In this document: one piece after another, positions 27,817-37,531 of the stretch | Numbering within the stretch: the stretch's first letter is position 1 | How the letters are laid out: each line of letters opens with the position of its first letter | Assembly: GCF_009857745.1 (NCBI RefSeq) | Contig: NZ_WWEN01000003.1 | Coordinates: 558,001-622,000 of the forward strand | Length of the DNA stretch: 64,000 nucleotides | DNA from: Thalassovita mangrovi | Lineage (GTDB): Bacteria; Pseudomonadota; Alphaproteobacteria; Rhodobacterales; Rhodobacteraceae | Direction of reading: 5' to 3' | Notes under the pieces: generated by a model | The model's database searches: none | What the model was told of the DNA's origin: nothing | Seen by the model: the letters and a program-made list of their open reading frames with translations, nothing else | Made by a program: the position numbers and the translations under genes

Positions 27817-28701
27817 ATGAAAAAAGTTCTCTTCGCTACGACTGCTCTGGTCGCAACCGCTGGTGTTGCAGCAGCAGACGTTTCGTTCGGCGGCTACGGC
27901 CGTTTTGGTGCCTACTACCAGGAAAACGCAGCTGACGAAATCACTCTGGATTCGCGCTTCCGCCTGATCGTGACCGCAACCGCGGAAAGCGACAACGGCC
28001 TGAAGTTCGGTGCACAGACCCGCGTTCAGTTCGACGAAATGGAAGACTCGTACCAGGGCAACGGCGGCTTCAACCCCGTTCGTTTCTGGGTTTCGACCGG
28101 TGGTCTGGAAGTCTCCGTGAACCACGTTCAGGGCGCGATCGAATTCATGCCCGGCATGTATGACGGTTCGGTTGGTCTGACCGGCCTGGGCTATGCCAAC
28201 GTTGTGTACAACTTCGGCGCCGACGCCTACACCTCGGGCAGCACCGGCCGTCAGGGTGTTGACGTTAAGTACTCGTCGGGTGCTTTCGGCGCTCACCTGT
28301 CGCACTCGTTCGACAACGCGTTCAACGGCAACGTTTCGAAAACCGCTCTGTACGTTTCGTACAGCATGAACAGCTACGAAATCGCTGCTGGCTTCCAGGA
28401 CAGCGACGTTGCTGGCGACACCGAATGGGCCCTGACCGCATCGGGCAGCTTCGGCCCCGCAAAAGTGACCCTGCAGGTTGCTGACAACGATGGCGACATG
28501 AAGTACGGCCTGGCCGCTTCGGGCAAAATCGGCGCAGCCACCGAAATCCTGGGCTACGTCAACCACGACGAAGCCATCGACGACGAAAACTACGGTCTGG
28601 GCGTTTCGCACAGCCTGGGCGGTGGCACCTCGATCGTCGGCGGTGTTGCATCGCTGGCCGGCACCACCCGCGCCGACCTGGGTCTGAAGTTCAACTTCTG
28701 A
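27817..28701 (+). CDS. Outer-membrane porin
   Basis: 294 residues from ATG at 27817 after GAGGGA. A classic signal peptide (MKKVLFATTALVATAGVAAA) precedes a 16-strand-type trimeric porin of the Rhodobacter class: alternating amphipathic strands, VSFGGYGRFGAYY at the start, and a terminal strand ending in LGLKFNF with the C-terminal Phe used by the Bam machinery. It forms a general diffusion pore. Codon choice differs from its neighbours (many GTT, GCT, AAC), as expected for a very highly expressed gene. The leader contains a CCCCGTTTTGGGG hairpin (27776-27788), and a strong terminator follows at 28729. Confidence 0.93.
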   Translation: MKKVLFATTALVATAGVAAADVSFGGYGRFGAYYQENAADEITLDSRFRLIVTATAESDNGLKFGAQTRVQFDEMEDSYQGNGGFNPVRFWVSTGGLEVSVNHVQGAIEFMPGMYDGSVGLTGLGYANVVYNFGADAYTSGSTGRQGVDVKYSSGAFGAHLSHSFDNAFNGNVSKTALYVSYSMNSYEIAAGFQDSDVAGDTEWALTASGSFGPAKVTLQVADNDGDMKYGLAASGKIGAATEILGYVNHDEAIDDENYGLGVSHSLGGGTSIVGGVASLAGTTRADLGLKFNF

Positions 28702-28728
28702 TCCCAGAAGTCAGAACGATCCAAAGAG

Positions 28729-28759
28729 GGGCAGGTCTTCGGACCTGCCCTTTCTTTTT
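28729..28759 (+). terminator. Intrinsic terminator of the porin gene
   Basis: A perfect 9 bp stem GGGCAGGTC / GACCTGCCC closes a UUCG tetraloop and is followed by TTTCTTTTT. This is a textbook strong terminator, 27 bp after the stop codon. Confidence 0.96.
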
Positions 28760-28798
28760 GTCTGCGACTGATCGGGCAGAGGGACGATCCGCTTCGGG

Positions 28799-30547
28799 TC
28801 AGTCCTGCAATTCGGGCCAAAGGGCGGGGTCCAGCCCAGCGATGAACTCTGCCAGCATATCCTGATGTTTTTCCCAGCCGCCCAGCGAACGGGCATGCAC
28901 GCCTTCGCGCACCTGCGCGGCGCTGGCTGTCAGGACCGGCGCGGTGTTCTTTTCCGGCAGCGCCATTTCGGGAAGCCAGTCGACTCCGCAGGTATTGGCC
29001 AGTTTCCGGCTCATCGCTTCGATATCGCGCACAAGCGCCCCGTACGGAACGTCGATCAGGCGATCCTGATACAGCCCGCCCCAGAAATCCATGTAGCGGC
29101 GGTACAGGTTTAACTGCGCCGCCATTGCCTTTTGATCGCAGGTAAAGGACATCGCCGGGCTGGAAAAAAAGGTGCGCCACATGGACAGGGCCACGTCGCG
29201 CGGATCGCGGGTGACGTGGAGGATGACCGCGTTCGGAAAGGCGGGCAGCAGGAAGCCGACATAGCGATAGTTCGCAGGCATCTTGTCGACGAAGGCGACC
29301 GTGTTTTCGGGCATCGGCGGCAGGGTCTTGCGGTAATCCTCGGCGAATTGCGCAGGGTCCAGGTCTTCCGGCGCGATATCCGCTTCGAGAAGATTACGGA
29401 CGATGCGCCCTGCGGTGGCGAGTTCGCCGCAGCCGAAGATGCCGGGATGCGAGGTGATGATCTGTTCGGTCAGCGTGGTGCCTGAGCGCGGCAGGCCCAG
29501 GATGAAAATGGGCCGCGGCTCCGCAGGGTCGGCAGGATCGGGAAGCGATTGGAAAAGATCGGTGATCCGGTCGAATTCGCGTTCCGCCTCGGCGGTGTCG
29601 AAGGGGCGTTGTTTGGCCAGTGCCGCGTTGCCGGTCTTGAACCAGCGCGCGGCGTCCTCGCCCTTCCCCAGCTTGGTCAGCAACTGCGCTTTCGCTAGCG
29701 CCAGGAAGGGCAGGCCGGGCGCTGCCTTGGCGGTGTGCGACAGCGCGGCGTCCACCTCCGCCAGCAGGGCCTCCCTGTCCTGAGCCGGGGCGATCAGCGA
29801 TAGGTCCATCATCGCCTCGGCATCCCCGGGGGCGGCCTCCAGCAACCGGCGATAGGCCGCGACGGCGTCGGATTGGCGGCCAAGTTCGTTGAGCAGAACC
29901 GCGCGCCGCTGCAGGGCGGCGAGATGCCGGGGATTGATCGACAGGGCGGTTTCGACCGCGCGCATCGCGTCATCCATGCGGTGCAGCCGGGTCAGGACCA
30001 GCGACATGTTGGTCAGCGTATCCGGAGCCTTAGGGTCCAGCCGCAGCGCCGCCTCGTAATCGCTCAGCGCCCCTTCTTCATCGCCATGATCCGCGCGCAG
30101 CATGCCGCGCAGGGTCAGCGCGCGGGCGTTGTTGGGGGTAAGGCTTAGGGCTTCGTCAAGCGCTGCCATCGCCGCGTCGGGATGCCCGGCATTCATCAGG
30201 GCCAGCGCCTTGAAATGCAGCACATTGGGGCGGTCGGGCCGTTTCGGCAGTATTTTCCCGATCAGCTCCAGCGCCTTTTTCGGCTGGCCGATGGAAATCA
30301 GCGCCTGGACGAGATTGTTTTGCGCATCCGGATTGTCCGGGTTCAGCCGCAGCGCCTTCTGAAACCAGGTGATGGCTTCGCGTTCGTTCCCCTGCTGCGC
30401 CAGGGCCGTGCCGGCGAGGTTGGCGAAAAAACTTTCCCGCGGATAGGACTTAGTCGCCGCCTTCGCCGCTTTGAAAGCTTGCTTGAATTGCCCCTGGTTC
30501 AGCAGGGCCAAGATCTTGTCGGCATCGGCGCGGGGGTTCAGGGCCAT
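28799..30547 (-). CDS. TPR-repeat sulfotransferase family protein
   Basis: 582 residues from ATG at 30547 with a GAGGACG site. The first about 300 residues are tandem tetratricopeptide repeats (for example EAITWFQKALRLNPDNPDAQ and EGALSDYEAALRLDPKAPDT). The C-terminal 250 residues are a PAPS-dependent sulfotransferase: ILGLPRSGTTLTEQI is the 5'-phosphosulfate loop and HVTRDPRDVALSMW the 3'-phosphate site. The family (Sulfotransfer_3) transfers sulfate to protein or glycan acceptors; the TPR part is likely to hold the acceptor or partner proteins. It is a single gene converging on the porin. The acceptor is unknown. Confidence 0.9.
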   Translation of the reverse strand: MALNPRADADKILALLNQGQFKQAFKAAKAATKSYPRESFFANLAGTALAQQGNEREAITWFQKALRLNPDNPDAQNNLVQALISIGQPKKALELIGKILPKRPDRPNVLHFKALALMNAGHPDAAMAALDEALSLTPNNARALTLRGMLRADHGDEEGALSDYEAALRLDPKAPDTLTNMSLVLTRLHRMDDAMRAVETALSINPRHLAALQRRAVLLNELGRQSDAVAAYRRLLEAAPGDAEAMMDLSLIAPAQDREALLAEVDAALSHTAKAAPGLPFLALAKAQLLTKLGKGEDAARWFKTGNAALAKQRPFDTAEAEREFDRITDLFQSLPDPADPAEPRPIFILGLPRSGTTLTEQIITSHPGIFGCGELATAGRIVRNLLEADIAPEDLDPAQFAEDYRKTLPPMPENTVAFVDKMPANYRYVGFLLPAFPNAVILHVTRDPRDVALSMWRTFFSSPAMSFTCDQKAMAAQLNLYRRYMDFWGGLYQDRLIDVPYGALVRDIEAMSRKLANTCGVDWLPEMALPEKNTAPVLTASAAQVREGVHARSLGGWEKHQDMLAEFIAGLDPALWPELQD

Positions 30548-30678
30548 GATCGTCCTCGTGTTTTGCCGGACTATAGGCAGGCCAGATTGCGCCTTCAATG
30601 GCGCTTGCGCTTCTGCGGGGCGGGGTTTTCTTTTTCGGCGCAGTGGTGTTCTGTGCGGACAGGAACAAGAGGATTGCC

Positions 30679-31332
30679 ATGTCTCTGAGTGAAATCAAAA
30701 ACCGCATCGCCAAGGCCGAGAAAGACTCCGGCCGCGCCCCCGGCAGCGTCAAGCTGATCGCTGTTTCCAAGGTGCAGCCCAACGAGCGGGTCGAGGCGGT
30801 GCTGCAAGAGGGCCAGCGGCTGTTCGGCGAAAACAAGGTGCAGGAAGCGGCCGGGAAATGGCCCGATTTCCGCGAACAGTTCGACGGCGTCGAGGTGCAT
30901 CTGATCGGGCCGCTGCAGACCAACAAGGCGCGCCAGGCGATGGAACTGTTCGAGGCGATCCATTCGTTGGACCGTCCGAAACTGGCCAAGACGCTGGCGC
31001 GGCTGGCGGAAGAACTGGGCCATTGCCCCGATCTGTTCATTCAGGTGAATACCGGCGAGGAAGAACAGAAGGCGGGCGTGATGCCGGGGGAGGCCGACGC
31101 CTTCATCGCCGAGTGCCGCGACCTGGGCCTGCCCGTTGTCGGGCTGATGTGCATTCCGCCGGTGGACGAGGAACCGTCGCTGCATTTCGCGTTGCTGGCC
31201 AAGATCGCCGAGCGCAACGGGCTCAAGGGCCTGTCGATGGGGATGAGCAGCGATTTCGAAAAAGCGATCGCCCAGGGCGCGACCCATGTACGGGTCGGGT
31301 CGGCCATCTTCGGCGAACGCGATTACGGTTGA
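30679..31332 (+). CDS. yggS: PLP homeostasis protein YggS/PLPBP
   Basis: 217 residues from ATG at 30679 (AGAGGA site); an upstream extension is not supported. The fold is the alanine-racemase-like TIM barrel without racemase activity. Visible motifs are VKLIAVSKVQP (the PLP-binding Lys), LFGENKVQEA, HLIGPLQTNKA, LFIQVNTGEEEQKAG and GLSMGMSSDFEKAI, ending in VRVGSAIFGERDY. It buffers pyridoxal 5'-phosphate and affects amino-acid and keto-acid pools in the cytoplasm. It is monocistronic; a GC hairpin lies just after it, before the convergent CoA-transferase. Confidence 0.95.
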   Translation: MSLSEIKNRIAKAEKDSGRAPGSVKLIAVSKVQPNERVEAVLQEGQRLFGENKVQEAAGKWPDFREQFDGVEVHLIGPLQTNKARQAMELFEAIHSLDRPKLAKTLARLAEELGHCPDLFIQVNTGEEEQKAGVMPGEADAFIAECRDLGLPVVGLMCIPPVDEEPSLHFALLAKIAERNGLKGLSMGMSSDFEKAIAQGATHVRVGSAIFGERDYG

Positions 31333-31341
31333 GACGGCGAA

Positions 31342-31366
31342 TTCCGGGGCGGACTTCGCCCCGGAA
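31342..31366. terminator. Hairpin between convergent yggS and CoA-transferase genes
   Basis: A perfect 10 bp stem TTCCGGGGCG / CGCCCCGGAA with loop GACTT. There is no U-run on either side, so termination strength is uncertain. Confidence 0.5.
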
Positions 31367-31371
31367 CTGCG

Positions 31372-32496
31372 TCATTTTCCGCGCGCGTCATCCTCGCCGA
31401 GCTTGGGCGACGGGTGATCGAGCTTCAGCTCGGCATCCGAGAACCGGAACGGTGAGCGGATACCGGGCACCCCATCCAGTTCCACCTGCATCCCGCGTGC
31501 CTGCACATGCGGATCGGCAAACACTTCGGACATGTCGTTGATCGGCCCGGCCGGAATGCCGCGTTCCTCGCAGCCCGCCAGAAGCTCGGCCTTGCTGCGC
31601 TTGCGGGTTTCCCCCATCAGCAGATCGATCATCTTCGGCCGGTTGGCAACCCGGTCGGCGTTTTTCAAAAATTCCGGCGCCTCGGCCATCCAATCCAGCC
31701 CCAGCAACCCGCAAAGCCGCTGATACTGGGCGTCGTTGCCGGTGGCGATGATGATGTAGCCGTCGGCGCAGTCGAACACCTGGTAGGGCGTCAGGTTCGG
31801 GTGATAATTGCCGGTCCGGCCCGGCGGCGTGCCGGTGGACAGGTAATTCATGCCCTGGTTGGCGGTGACCGAAACGGCCACGTCCATCAGCGCCATGTCG
31901 ATATGCTGGCCCCGCCCGGTGCGTTCGCGCTGGTAAAGCGCGGCCAGGATGCCCGCCACCGAATAGACGCCGGTGAAGATGTCCGTCACCGCCACGCCGA
32001 CGCGCTGCGGCTGGCCGTCGGGATCGCCGGTGATCGACATCAGTCCCGACATGCCCTGAATGATGTAATCGTATCCGGCGCGGTGGGCATAGGGCCCGTC
32101 CTGACCGAAGCCGGTGATCGAGCAGTAGATCAGCCGCGGGTTCACTTCTTTCAGGCTGTCGTAGTCGAGCCCGTATTTCTTCAGCCCGCCCAGCTTGAAA
32201 TTCTCGATCAGGATATCGGCGTCCTTGACCAGATCGCGCACCCGCTGCTGGCCCTCGGCCGTGCGGAAGTCGACGGTGATCGAATGCTTTCCGCGGTTGC
32301 AGGAATGGAAATAGGCGGCCGTCTTGTCGTCGCCCCGTTCGATGAAGGGCGGGCCCCATTGGCGGGTATCGTCGCCCGCCGGGCTTTCGACCTTGATGAC
32401 GTCTGCGCCCAGGTCGGACAAGGTTTGACCGGCCCAGGGGCCGGCCAGGATACGTGCGAGCTCAACGACTTTGAGCCCCTCAAGCGGTGAGGTCAT
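31372..32496 (-). CDS. CaiB/BaiF family (class III) CoA-transferase
   Basis: 374 residues. The interlocked-ring CoA-transferase fold is indicated by LKVVELARILAGPWAGQTLSD, then ADVIKVESPAGDDTRQWGPP and FDHSITVDF-like segments. The catalytic aspartate sits in GVAVTDIFTGVYSVAGILAA, as in formyl-CoA transferase. It moves CoA between an acyl-CoA and a free carboxylate by a covalent aspartyl-CoA intermediate. The substrate cannot be fixed from sequence. Its ATG overlaps the stop of the DsbA-like gene by one base (TAATG), so the two are co-translated. Confidence 0.93.
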   Translation of the reverse strand: MTSPLEGLKVVELARILAGPWAGQTLSDLGADVIKVESPAGDDTRQWGPPFIERGDDKTAAYFHSCNRGKHSITVDFRTAEGQQRVRDLVKDADILIENFKLGGLKKYGLDYDSLKEVNPRLIYCSITGFGQDGPYAHRAGYDYIIQGMSGLMSITGDPDGQPQRVGVAVTDIFTGVYSVAGILAALYQRERTGRGQHIDMALMDVAVSVTANQGMNYLSTGTPPGRTGNYHPNLTPYQVFDCADGYIIIATGNDAQYQRLCGLLGLDWMAEAPEFLKNADRVANRPKMIDLLMGETRKRSKAELLAGCEERGIPAGPINDMSEVFADPHVQARGMQVELDGVPGIRSPFRFSDAELKLDHPSPKLGEDDARGK

Positions 32497-33152
32497 TACA
32501 TTCCCAGTTCTTGGTCCAGAATCTTCTTCAGATCCTCATAGGACATATTGGAATACTTTTCACCGTTGATGATCAGGCTCGGCGTGCCGGTGATCCCGTC
32601 CGCGTCGGCATGTTCCTGCGACCAGGTGTAAAGCGTCTGCGCCTTGACGTTGTCCTTCAGGCAGACATCGAGCTGTTCCTTGGTCAGCCCGGCCACCAGC
32701 CCGATCTTGCGCAGGTTCTGTTCGATCGTGTTCAGGTTGCCCTTGCCGATCCAGCTGCGCTGATCGGCATAGATCAGATCGGCGATGCCGAAGAACCGGT
32801 TCGGATCGCAGCGCGCCACCATCGAGGCCCACAGGCCGGGTTTGTCGAAATAGACGTCGCGATAGATGAAGCGCACCTTGCCGGTGTTGACGTATTCCTG
32901 CTTCACCCGCTTCATCGGGCCGTTGTTGAAGTTGGCGCAATGCGGACAGGTGAAGGAAGCGTATTCGATCAGCGTGACCGGCGCGTCTTCGGCGCCCATC
33001 GTCATTTCGAGAACGCTCGAGGTATCCACCTTGGCGCCTTCCGCATAGGCGGCGCCCAGATCGCTCAGGCCCGAAGACCGGGGCAACAGCGACAGTGCGC
33101 CGGCGGAAAGGGTGGCGGCCCCGATGAGGCCCAAGGCGTATCTGCGGTTCAT
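32496..33152 (-). CDS. DsbA-family thiol:disulfide oxidoreductase
   Basis: 218 residues from ATG at 33152, with AAGGTG 6 bp upstream; a GTG three codons earlier falls inside that ribosome site. An N-terminal export signal (MNRRYALGLIGAATLSAGAL) carries a twin arginine but only a weak Tat motif. The thioredoxin fold with inserted helices has CPHC (residues 69-72, TCPHCANF) and the cis-proline loop ITGTPSLIING. It should oxidise or shuffle periplasmic cysteines. This DsbA-like form next to dciA and mutY is common in Rhodobacterales. It is followed directly by the CoA-transferase gene. Confidence 0.92.
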   Translation of the reverse strand: MNRRYALGLIGAATLSAGALSLLPRSSGLSDLGAAYAEGAKVDTSSVLEMTMGAEDAPVTLIEYASFTCPHCANFNNGPMKRVKQEYVNTGKVRFIYRDVYFDKPGLWASMVARCDPNRFFGIADLIYADQRSWIGKGNLNTIEQNLRKIGLVAGLTKEQLDVCLKDNVKAQTLYTWSQEHADADGITGTPSLIINGEKYSNMSYEDLKKILDQELGM

Positions 33153-33169
33153 GTCGAACACCTTTCTTA

Positions 33170-33682
33170 TTATCGTTTCGTCTTGGATAGAACGTTCTGT
33201 GCCAGCGCTTCAAGGGCGGCCCGCAAGGCCTGGTCCTCGGCGCCATGGGCGATTGCGGCTGCTTCGCGCCGGATTTCGGGATCGGGCCGCGCCGGTTCCG
33301 GCGCCGCTTTTTGCGCGTAGCTGAAATCGGCCTGACCTTCGGCAAAGCCGATGGGCGCGGTCTGGGTGATGCGAATGCGCGAAATCGCGCTGTAGCCATA
33401 GACGCTGTTGACCTTCTCGCGCAGCTGTTCCTTCTGCATCTCGACCATCGGGGCCTGGGCGCCGGTGGTCAGGATGGTCAGCGTCGCGCCAAATCCCTGG
33501 CGGCCATATTTGACCTCGACCGGGCGGGCGATCCCGGCCAGGTCCTCGCCGACGATTTCGGGCCAGTGGGTCAGCAGCCGGGTGACGGCGAACCCACGCG
33601 ATTCCCCCGCCTTTCGAATCTGCTTTTGCAGAAGCGAGGCGGTGCGGGAAAATCCCTTCGTGGTGCTGCGTCTCGGGGTCAT
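33170..33682 (-). CDS. DciA/DUF721 helicase-loader protein
   Basis: 170 residues from ATG at 33682 (AGGA nine bases upstream); ATG at 33691 is the alternative. The N-terminal KH-like DUF721 domain shows ALLQ-like helices then VTRLLTHWPEIVGEDLAGIA, RPVEVKYGRQGFGATLTI and MQKEQLREKVNSVYGYSAIS, the family core. The C-terminus is variable and charged. DciA is the ancestral bacterial loader of the replicative helicase DnaB. It is divergent from mutY, with 81 bp between, and is followed by the DsbA-like gene on the same strand. The long in-frame extension to 35866 is an antisense artefact over mutY and alkB. Confidence 0.85.
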   Translation of the reverse strand: MTPRRSTTKGFSRTASLLQKQIRKAGESRGFAVTRLLTHWPEIVGEDLAGIARPVEVKYGRQGFGATLTILTTGAQAPMVEMQKEQLREKVNSVYGYSAISRIRITQTAPIGFAEGQADFSYAQKAAPEPARPDPEIRREAAAIAHGAEDQALRAALEALAQNVLSKTKR

Positions 33683-33763
33683 GGGTTGCATCCTGGTTTC
33701 GCGACCTATTCTAGTAGGGCGCGGGCAGGACGCCAGCGAATAGGACATGACAGGAAATAAAGT

Positions 33764-34852
33764 TTGCGTGACGCGGGAATGAATGGGGAAATGATCCGGG
33801 CCGAAGCCGGTGATCTGCTGGACTGGTACGATGTCCATGCGCGGGAAATGCCCTGGCGGGTGGGCCCGTCGGCGCGGCGCGACGGTATCCGTCCCGATCC
33901 CTACCGCGTCTGGCTGTCCGAGGTGATGCTGCAACAGACCACCGTGGCGGCGGTCCGGGATTATTTCCACCGTTTCACCGCGCGCTGGCCCACGGTCGCG
34001 GACCTGGCCGCGGCGGCGGACGAGGACGTGATGGGTGAATGGGCCGGGCTTGGTTACTACGCCCGCGCCCGCAACCTGCTGAAATGCGCCCGGGCGGTGG
34101 TGGCCGATCATGGCGGCGTGTTCCCGGCGACGCGCGAGGGGCTGCTGTCCCTGCCGGGCATCGGCCCCTACACGGCCTCGGCGATCTCCGCCATTGCCTA
34201 TGACCTGCCCGAAACCGTGGTGGACGGCAATGTCGAACGGGTGATGGCGCGGCTGCACGACCTGCACGTGCCGCTGCCCACCGCCAAGCCCGAACTGACC
34301 GAAATGGCCGCCCGCCTGACGCCCGACGCGCGGCCCGGCGATTACGCCCAGGCGGTGATGGATCTGGGCGCCACGATCTGCACCCCGAAATCGCCCGCTT
34401 GCGGCATCTGCCCCTGGCGCGACCCCTGCGTGGCGCGCAGCAACGGCACCGCGCCGGAACTGCCGAAGAAACTTCCGAAGAAACCAAAACCGATCCGGCT
34501 GGGCATCGCCTATGTCGGGCGGCGCGCCGACGGCGCCTTCCTGCTGCAGCGTCGTCCCGACAAGGGGCTGCTGGGCGGCATGCTGGGCTGGCCCGGATCG
34601 GACTGGGCCGAAACCGTGCCGCAAGACACCCCGCCGGTCGCCGCCCAGTGGCGCGACGCAGGCGCGGAGGCGCGCCACACCTTCACCCATTTCCACCTGC
34701 GGCTGGCGATCCGGGTGGCGGACCTGCCGATGGGGGCCGAACCGGATACCGGCGAATTCCTCGGCCCGGATCGGTTCCGCCCGTCGGACCTGCCGACGGT
34801 GATGCGAAAGGCGTTTGACCTCGCCCGCGCTTCGTTCAAAGATGGCTTCTGA
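33764..34852 (+). CDS. mutY: A/G-specific adenine glycosylase MutY
   Basis: 362 residues if TTG at 33764 is used; it has AGGAA seven bases upstream, while ATGs at 33779 and 33791 lack well-placed sites. The helix-hairpin-helix glycosylase core has WLSEVMLQQTTV (catalytic Glu), LPGIGPYTASAI, and VDGNVERV (catalytic Asp). An exact iron-sulfur cluster ligand set C-x6-C-x2-C-x5-C is in CTPKSPACGICPWRDPC. A NUDIX-like C-terminal domain (LLQRRPDKGLLGGMLGWP) recognises 8-oxoguanine. It removes adenine mispaired with 8-oxoG. It is divergent from dciA and upstream of the AlkB-type gene on the same strand. Confidence 0.95.
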   Translation: MRDAGMNGEMIRAEAGDLLDWYDVHAREMPWRVGPSARRDGIRPDPYRVWLSEVMLQQTTVAAVRDYFHRFTARWPTVADLAAAADEDVMGEWAGLGYYARARNLLKCARAVVADHGGVFPATREGLLSLPGIGPYTASAISAIAYDLPETVVDGNVERVMARLHDLHVPLPTAKPELTEMAARLTPDARPGDYAQAVMDLGATICTPKSPACGICPWRDPCVARSNGTAPELPKKLPKKPKPIRLGIAYVGRRADGAFLLQRRPDKGLLGGMLGWPGSDWAETVPQDTPPVAAQWRDAGAEARHTFTHFHLRLAIRVADLPMGAEPDTGEFLGPDRFRPSDLPTVMRKAFDLARASFKDGF

Positions 34853-34891
34853 CGCGCGAAACCCTGTTTTGATCGGGAAGGACATGCCCGG

Positions 34892-36028
34892 ATGATCGCC
34901 GCCGAAAACCTGAGCCGTTTCCGCAATGCCCTGCCATTCTGGCTGTCGCTGAGCCTGGTGCCGGTGGCCGTGTTCAGCGCCGGCATGGGCGGATACTGGG
35001 CCATCCTTCTGCCGCTCTGGGCCTGGTGGCTGTTCACGCTGCTGGACGCGGTGCTGGGGCTGAACTTGGAAAACGCCGATCCACAGACGCCCGATGCCGA
35101 TCTGTTCTGGTACCGGCTGATCACGCTGATCTGGTTCCCGGTGCAATTCGCGGTGATCTACGGGATGATCTTCTATGCCACCCGTGCGGACCATCTTGGA
35201 TGGACCGAAAAGCTGGTGCTGTTCTTCGGGGTCGGGGTGATTTCCGGCACGGTGGGTATCGTCTACAGCCACGAACTGATGCATCAGAAGAACCGTTTCG
35301 AACGCTGGCTGGCGGACCTTTTGCTGGCCTCGGTGCTCTATTCGCATTTCCGTTCCGAACACCTGCTGGTGCATCACCGCCATGTCGGCACCCCGCGCGA
35401 CGCGGTGACGGCGCGCTATAACGAAGGGTTCCACCGGTTCTTTATCCGGGTGCTGCGGGACTGCCCGGGATCGGCCTGGGCGGCGGAAAAGGCGATGCTG
35501 GCGCGGCGCAAGCTGCCCGTTCTGCACCGCTCGAACCCGTTCTGGCGCTACGGCGCGCTGCAACTGGCGGCGATCTTGCTGGCGCTGGCGGTCGGCGGCT
35601 GGGAAGGGGTGGTTCTGTTCGCGGTGCAGGCTTTCAGCGCCATCTGGCAGCTGGAGCTGACCAATTACGTCGAACATTACGGGCTGACCCGCAAACATCT
35701 GGGCGACGGCAAATACGAACATGTCAAACCGCATCACAGCTGGAACGCGGCGCATAAGGCGACCAACTGGCTGCTGATCAACCTGCAGCGCCATTCGGAC
35801 CACCATTACAAACCCGACCGGCGCTTTCCGCTGCTGCAGAATTACGCGGAAACAGAGGCGCCGCAATTGCCCTACGGCTATCCTCTGATGGCGCTGATCG
35901 CGATGGTCCCACCGCTGTGGCGGCGCCGGATGAACCCGAAGGTGCGAGACTGGCGGCGGACCTTCTATCCCGAGATCGAGGACTGGGCCCCCTACAAGGC
36001 CGGCACCCTGCCGCTGCCGCGGCTCTGA
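34892..36028 (+). CDS. AlkB-type alkane/fatty-acyl monooxygenase (membrane di-iron)
   Basis: 378 residues with about six transmembrane helices and the eight-histidine di-iron motifs of AlkB: HELMHQ, EHLLVHHRHVG, and LQRHSDHHYKPDRR, plus the AlkB signature NYVEHYGL. The last motif separates AlkB hydroxylases from general fatty-acid desaturases. Terminal hydroxylation of medium- or long-chain alkanes or similar lipids in the inner membrane is expected, with electrons from a rubredoxin or ferredoxin that is not encoded nearby. It starts 39 bp after mutY and is probably co-transcribed with it or with a weak internal promoter. Confidence 0.9.
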   Translation: MIAAENLSRFRNALPFWLSLSLVPVAVFSAGMGGYWAILLPLWAWWLFTLLDAVLGLNLENADPQTPDADLFWYRLITLIWFPVQFAVIYGMIFYATRADHLGWTEKLVLFFGVGVISGTVGIVYSHELMHQKNRFERWLADLLLASVLYSHFRSEHLLVHHRHVGTPRDAVTARYNEGFHRFFIRVLRDCPGSAWAAEKAMLARRKLPVLHRSNPFWRYGALQLAAILLALAVGGWEGVVLFAVQAFSAIWQLELTNYVEHYGLTRKHLGDGKYEHVKPHHSWNAAHKATNWLLINLQRHSDHHYKPDRRFPLLQNYAETEAPQLPYGYPLMALIAMVPPLWRRRMNPKVRDWRRTFYPEIEDWAPYKAGTLPLPRL

Positions 36029-36109
36029 CCGGGAGGTTGCCAGATTGTCTGCGCCAGGGCGCAGTCATGATATGTCACGAATTCGCCTGCGCCGAATTCG
36101 CTCCGGTTT

Positions 36110-36144
36110 TGCCTCCGGCGGGAGTATTTGGACCAAGAAGAAAC
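36110..36144 (+). repeat. 35-bp intergenic repeat after alkB-type gene (copy A)
   Basis: Identical over 35 bp to the reverse complement of 39856-39890. It begins with CTCCGGCGGGAG (a short hairpin), then TATTTGGACCAAGAAGAAAC. It is oriented like the upstream gene. Confidence 0.95.
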
Positions 36145-36159
36145 AAGGAATGGCCCTGC

Positions 36160-36225
36160 GTTTCCTCTGTTTAAAAATATCCCGGGGGGAGTCGTGGCTT
36201 GCCACGATGGGGGCAGCGCCCCCCT
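36160..36225 (-). repeat. Intergenic 3'-end element (related to 48743-48805)
   Basis: Read on the minus strand: GGGGGCGCTGCCCCC, a GTGGC/GCCAC hairpin, GACTCCCCCCGGGATATTTT and AACAGAGGAA. The same order of parts occurs at 48743-48805. Confidence 0.85.
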
Positions 36226-36236
36226 GACCCACCAAG

Positions 36237-36263
36237 AAAAAAGCCCCGCCGGAAGGGCGGGGC
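36237..36263 (-). terminator. Intrinsic terminator of ccrM
   Basis: On the minus strand GCCCCGCC and GGCGGGGC form a perfect 8 bp stem with a 5-base loop, followed by TTTTTT. It lies 60 bp after the ccrM stop. Confidence 0.93.
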
Positions 36264-36322
36264 AAGTGAGTGCCATGCGTCAGGTCACAGGCACCGGCGG
36301 TAACTTTTGATTTCGGAATGCC

Positions 36323-37518
<1,196 letters not shown>

Positions 37519-37531
37519 AGAGGGTTACGAT

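Noticed and set aside
33682-35866. 898-codon minus-strand frame containing dciA
   Set aside because: Only the last 170 codons match DUF721; the rest is antisense of mutY and the alkB-type gene.
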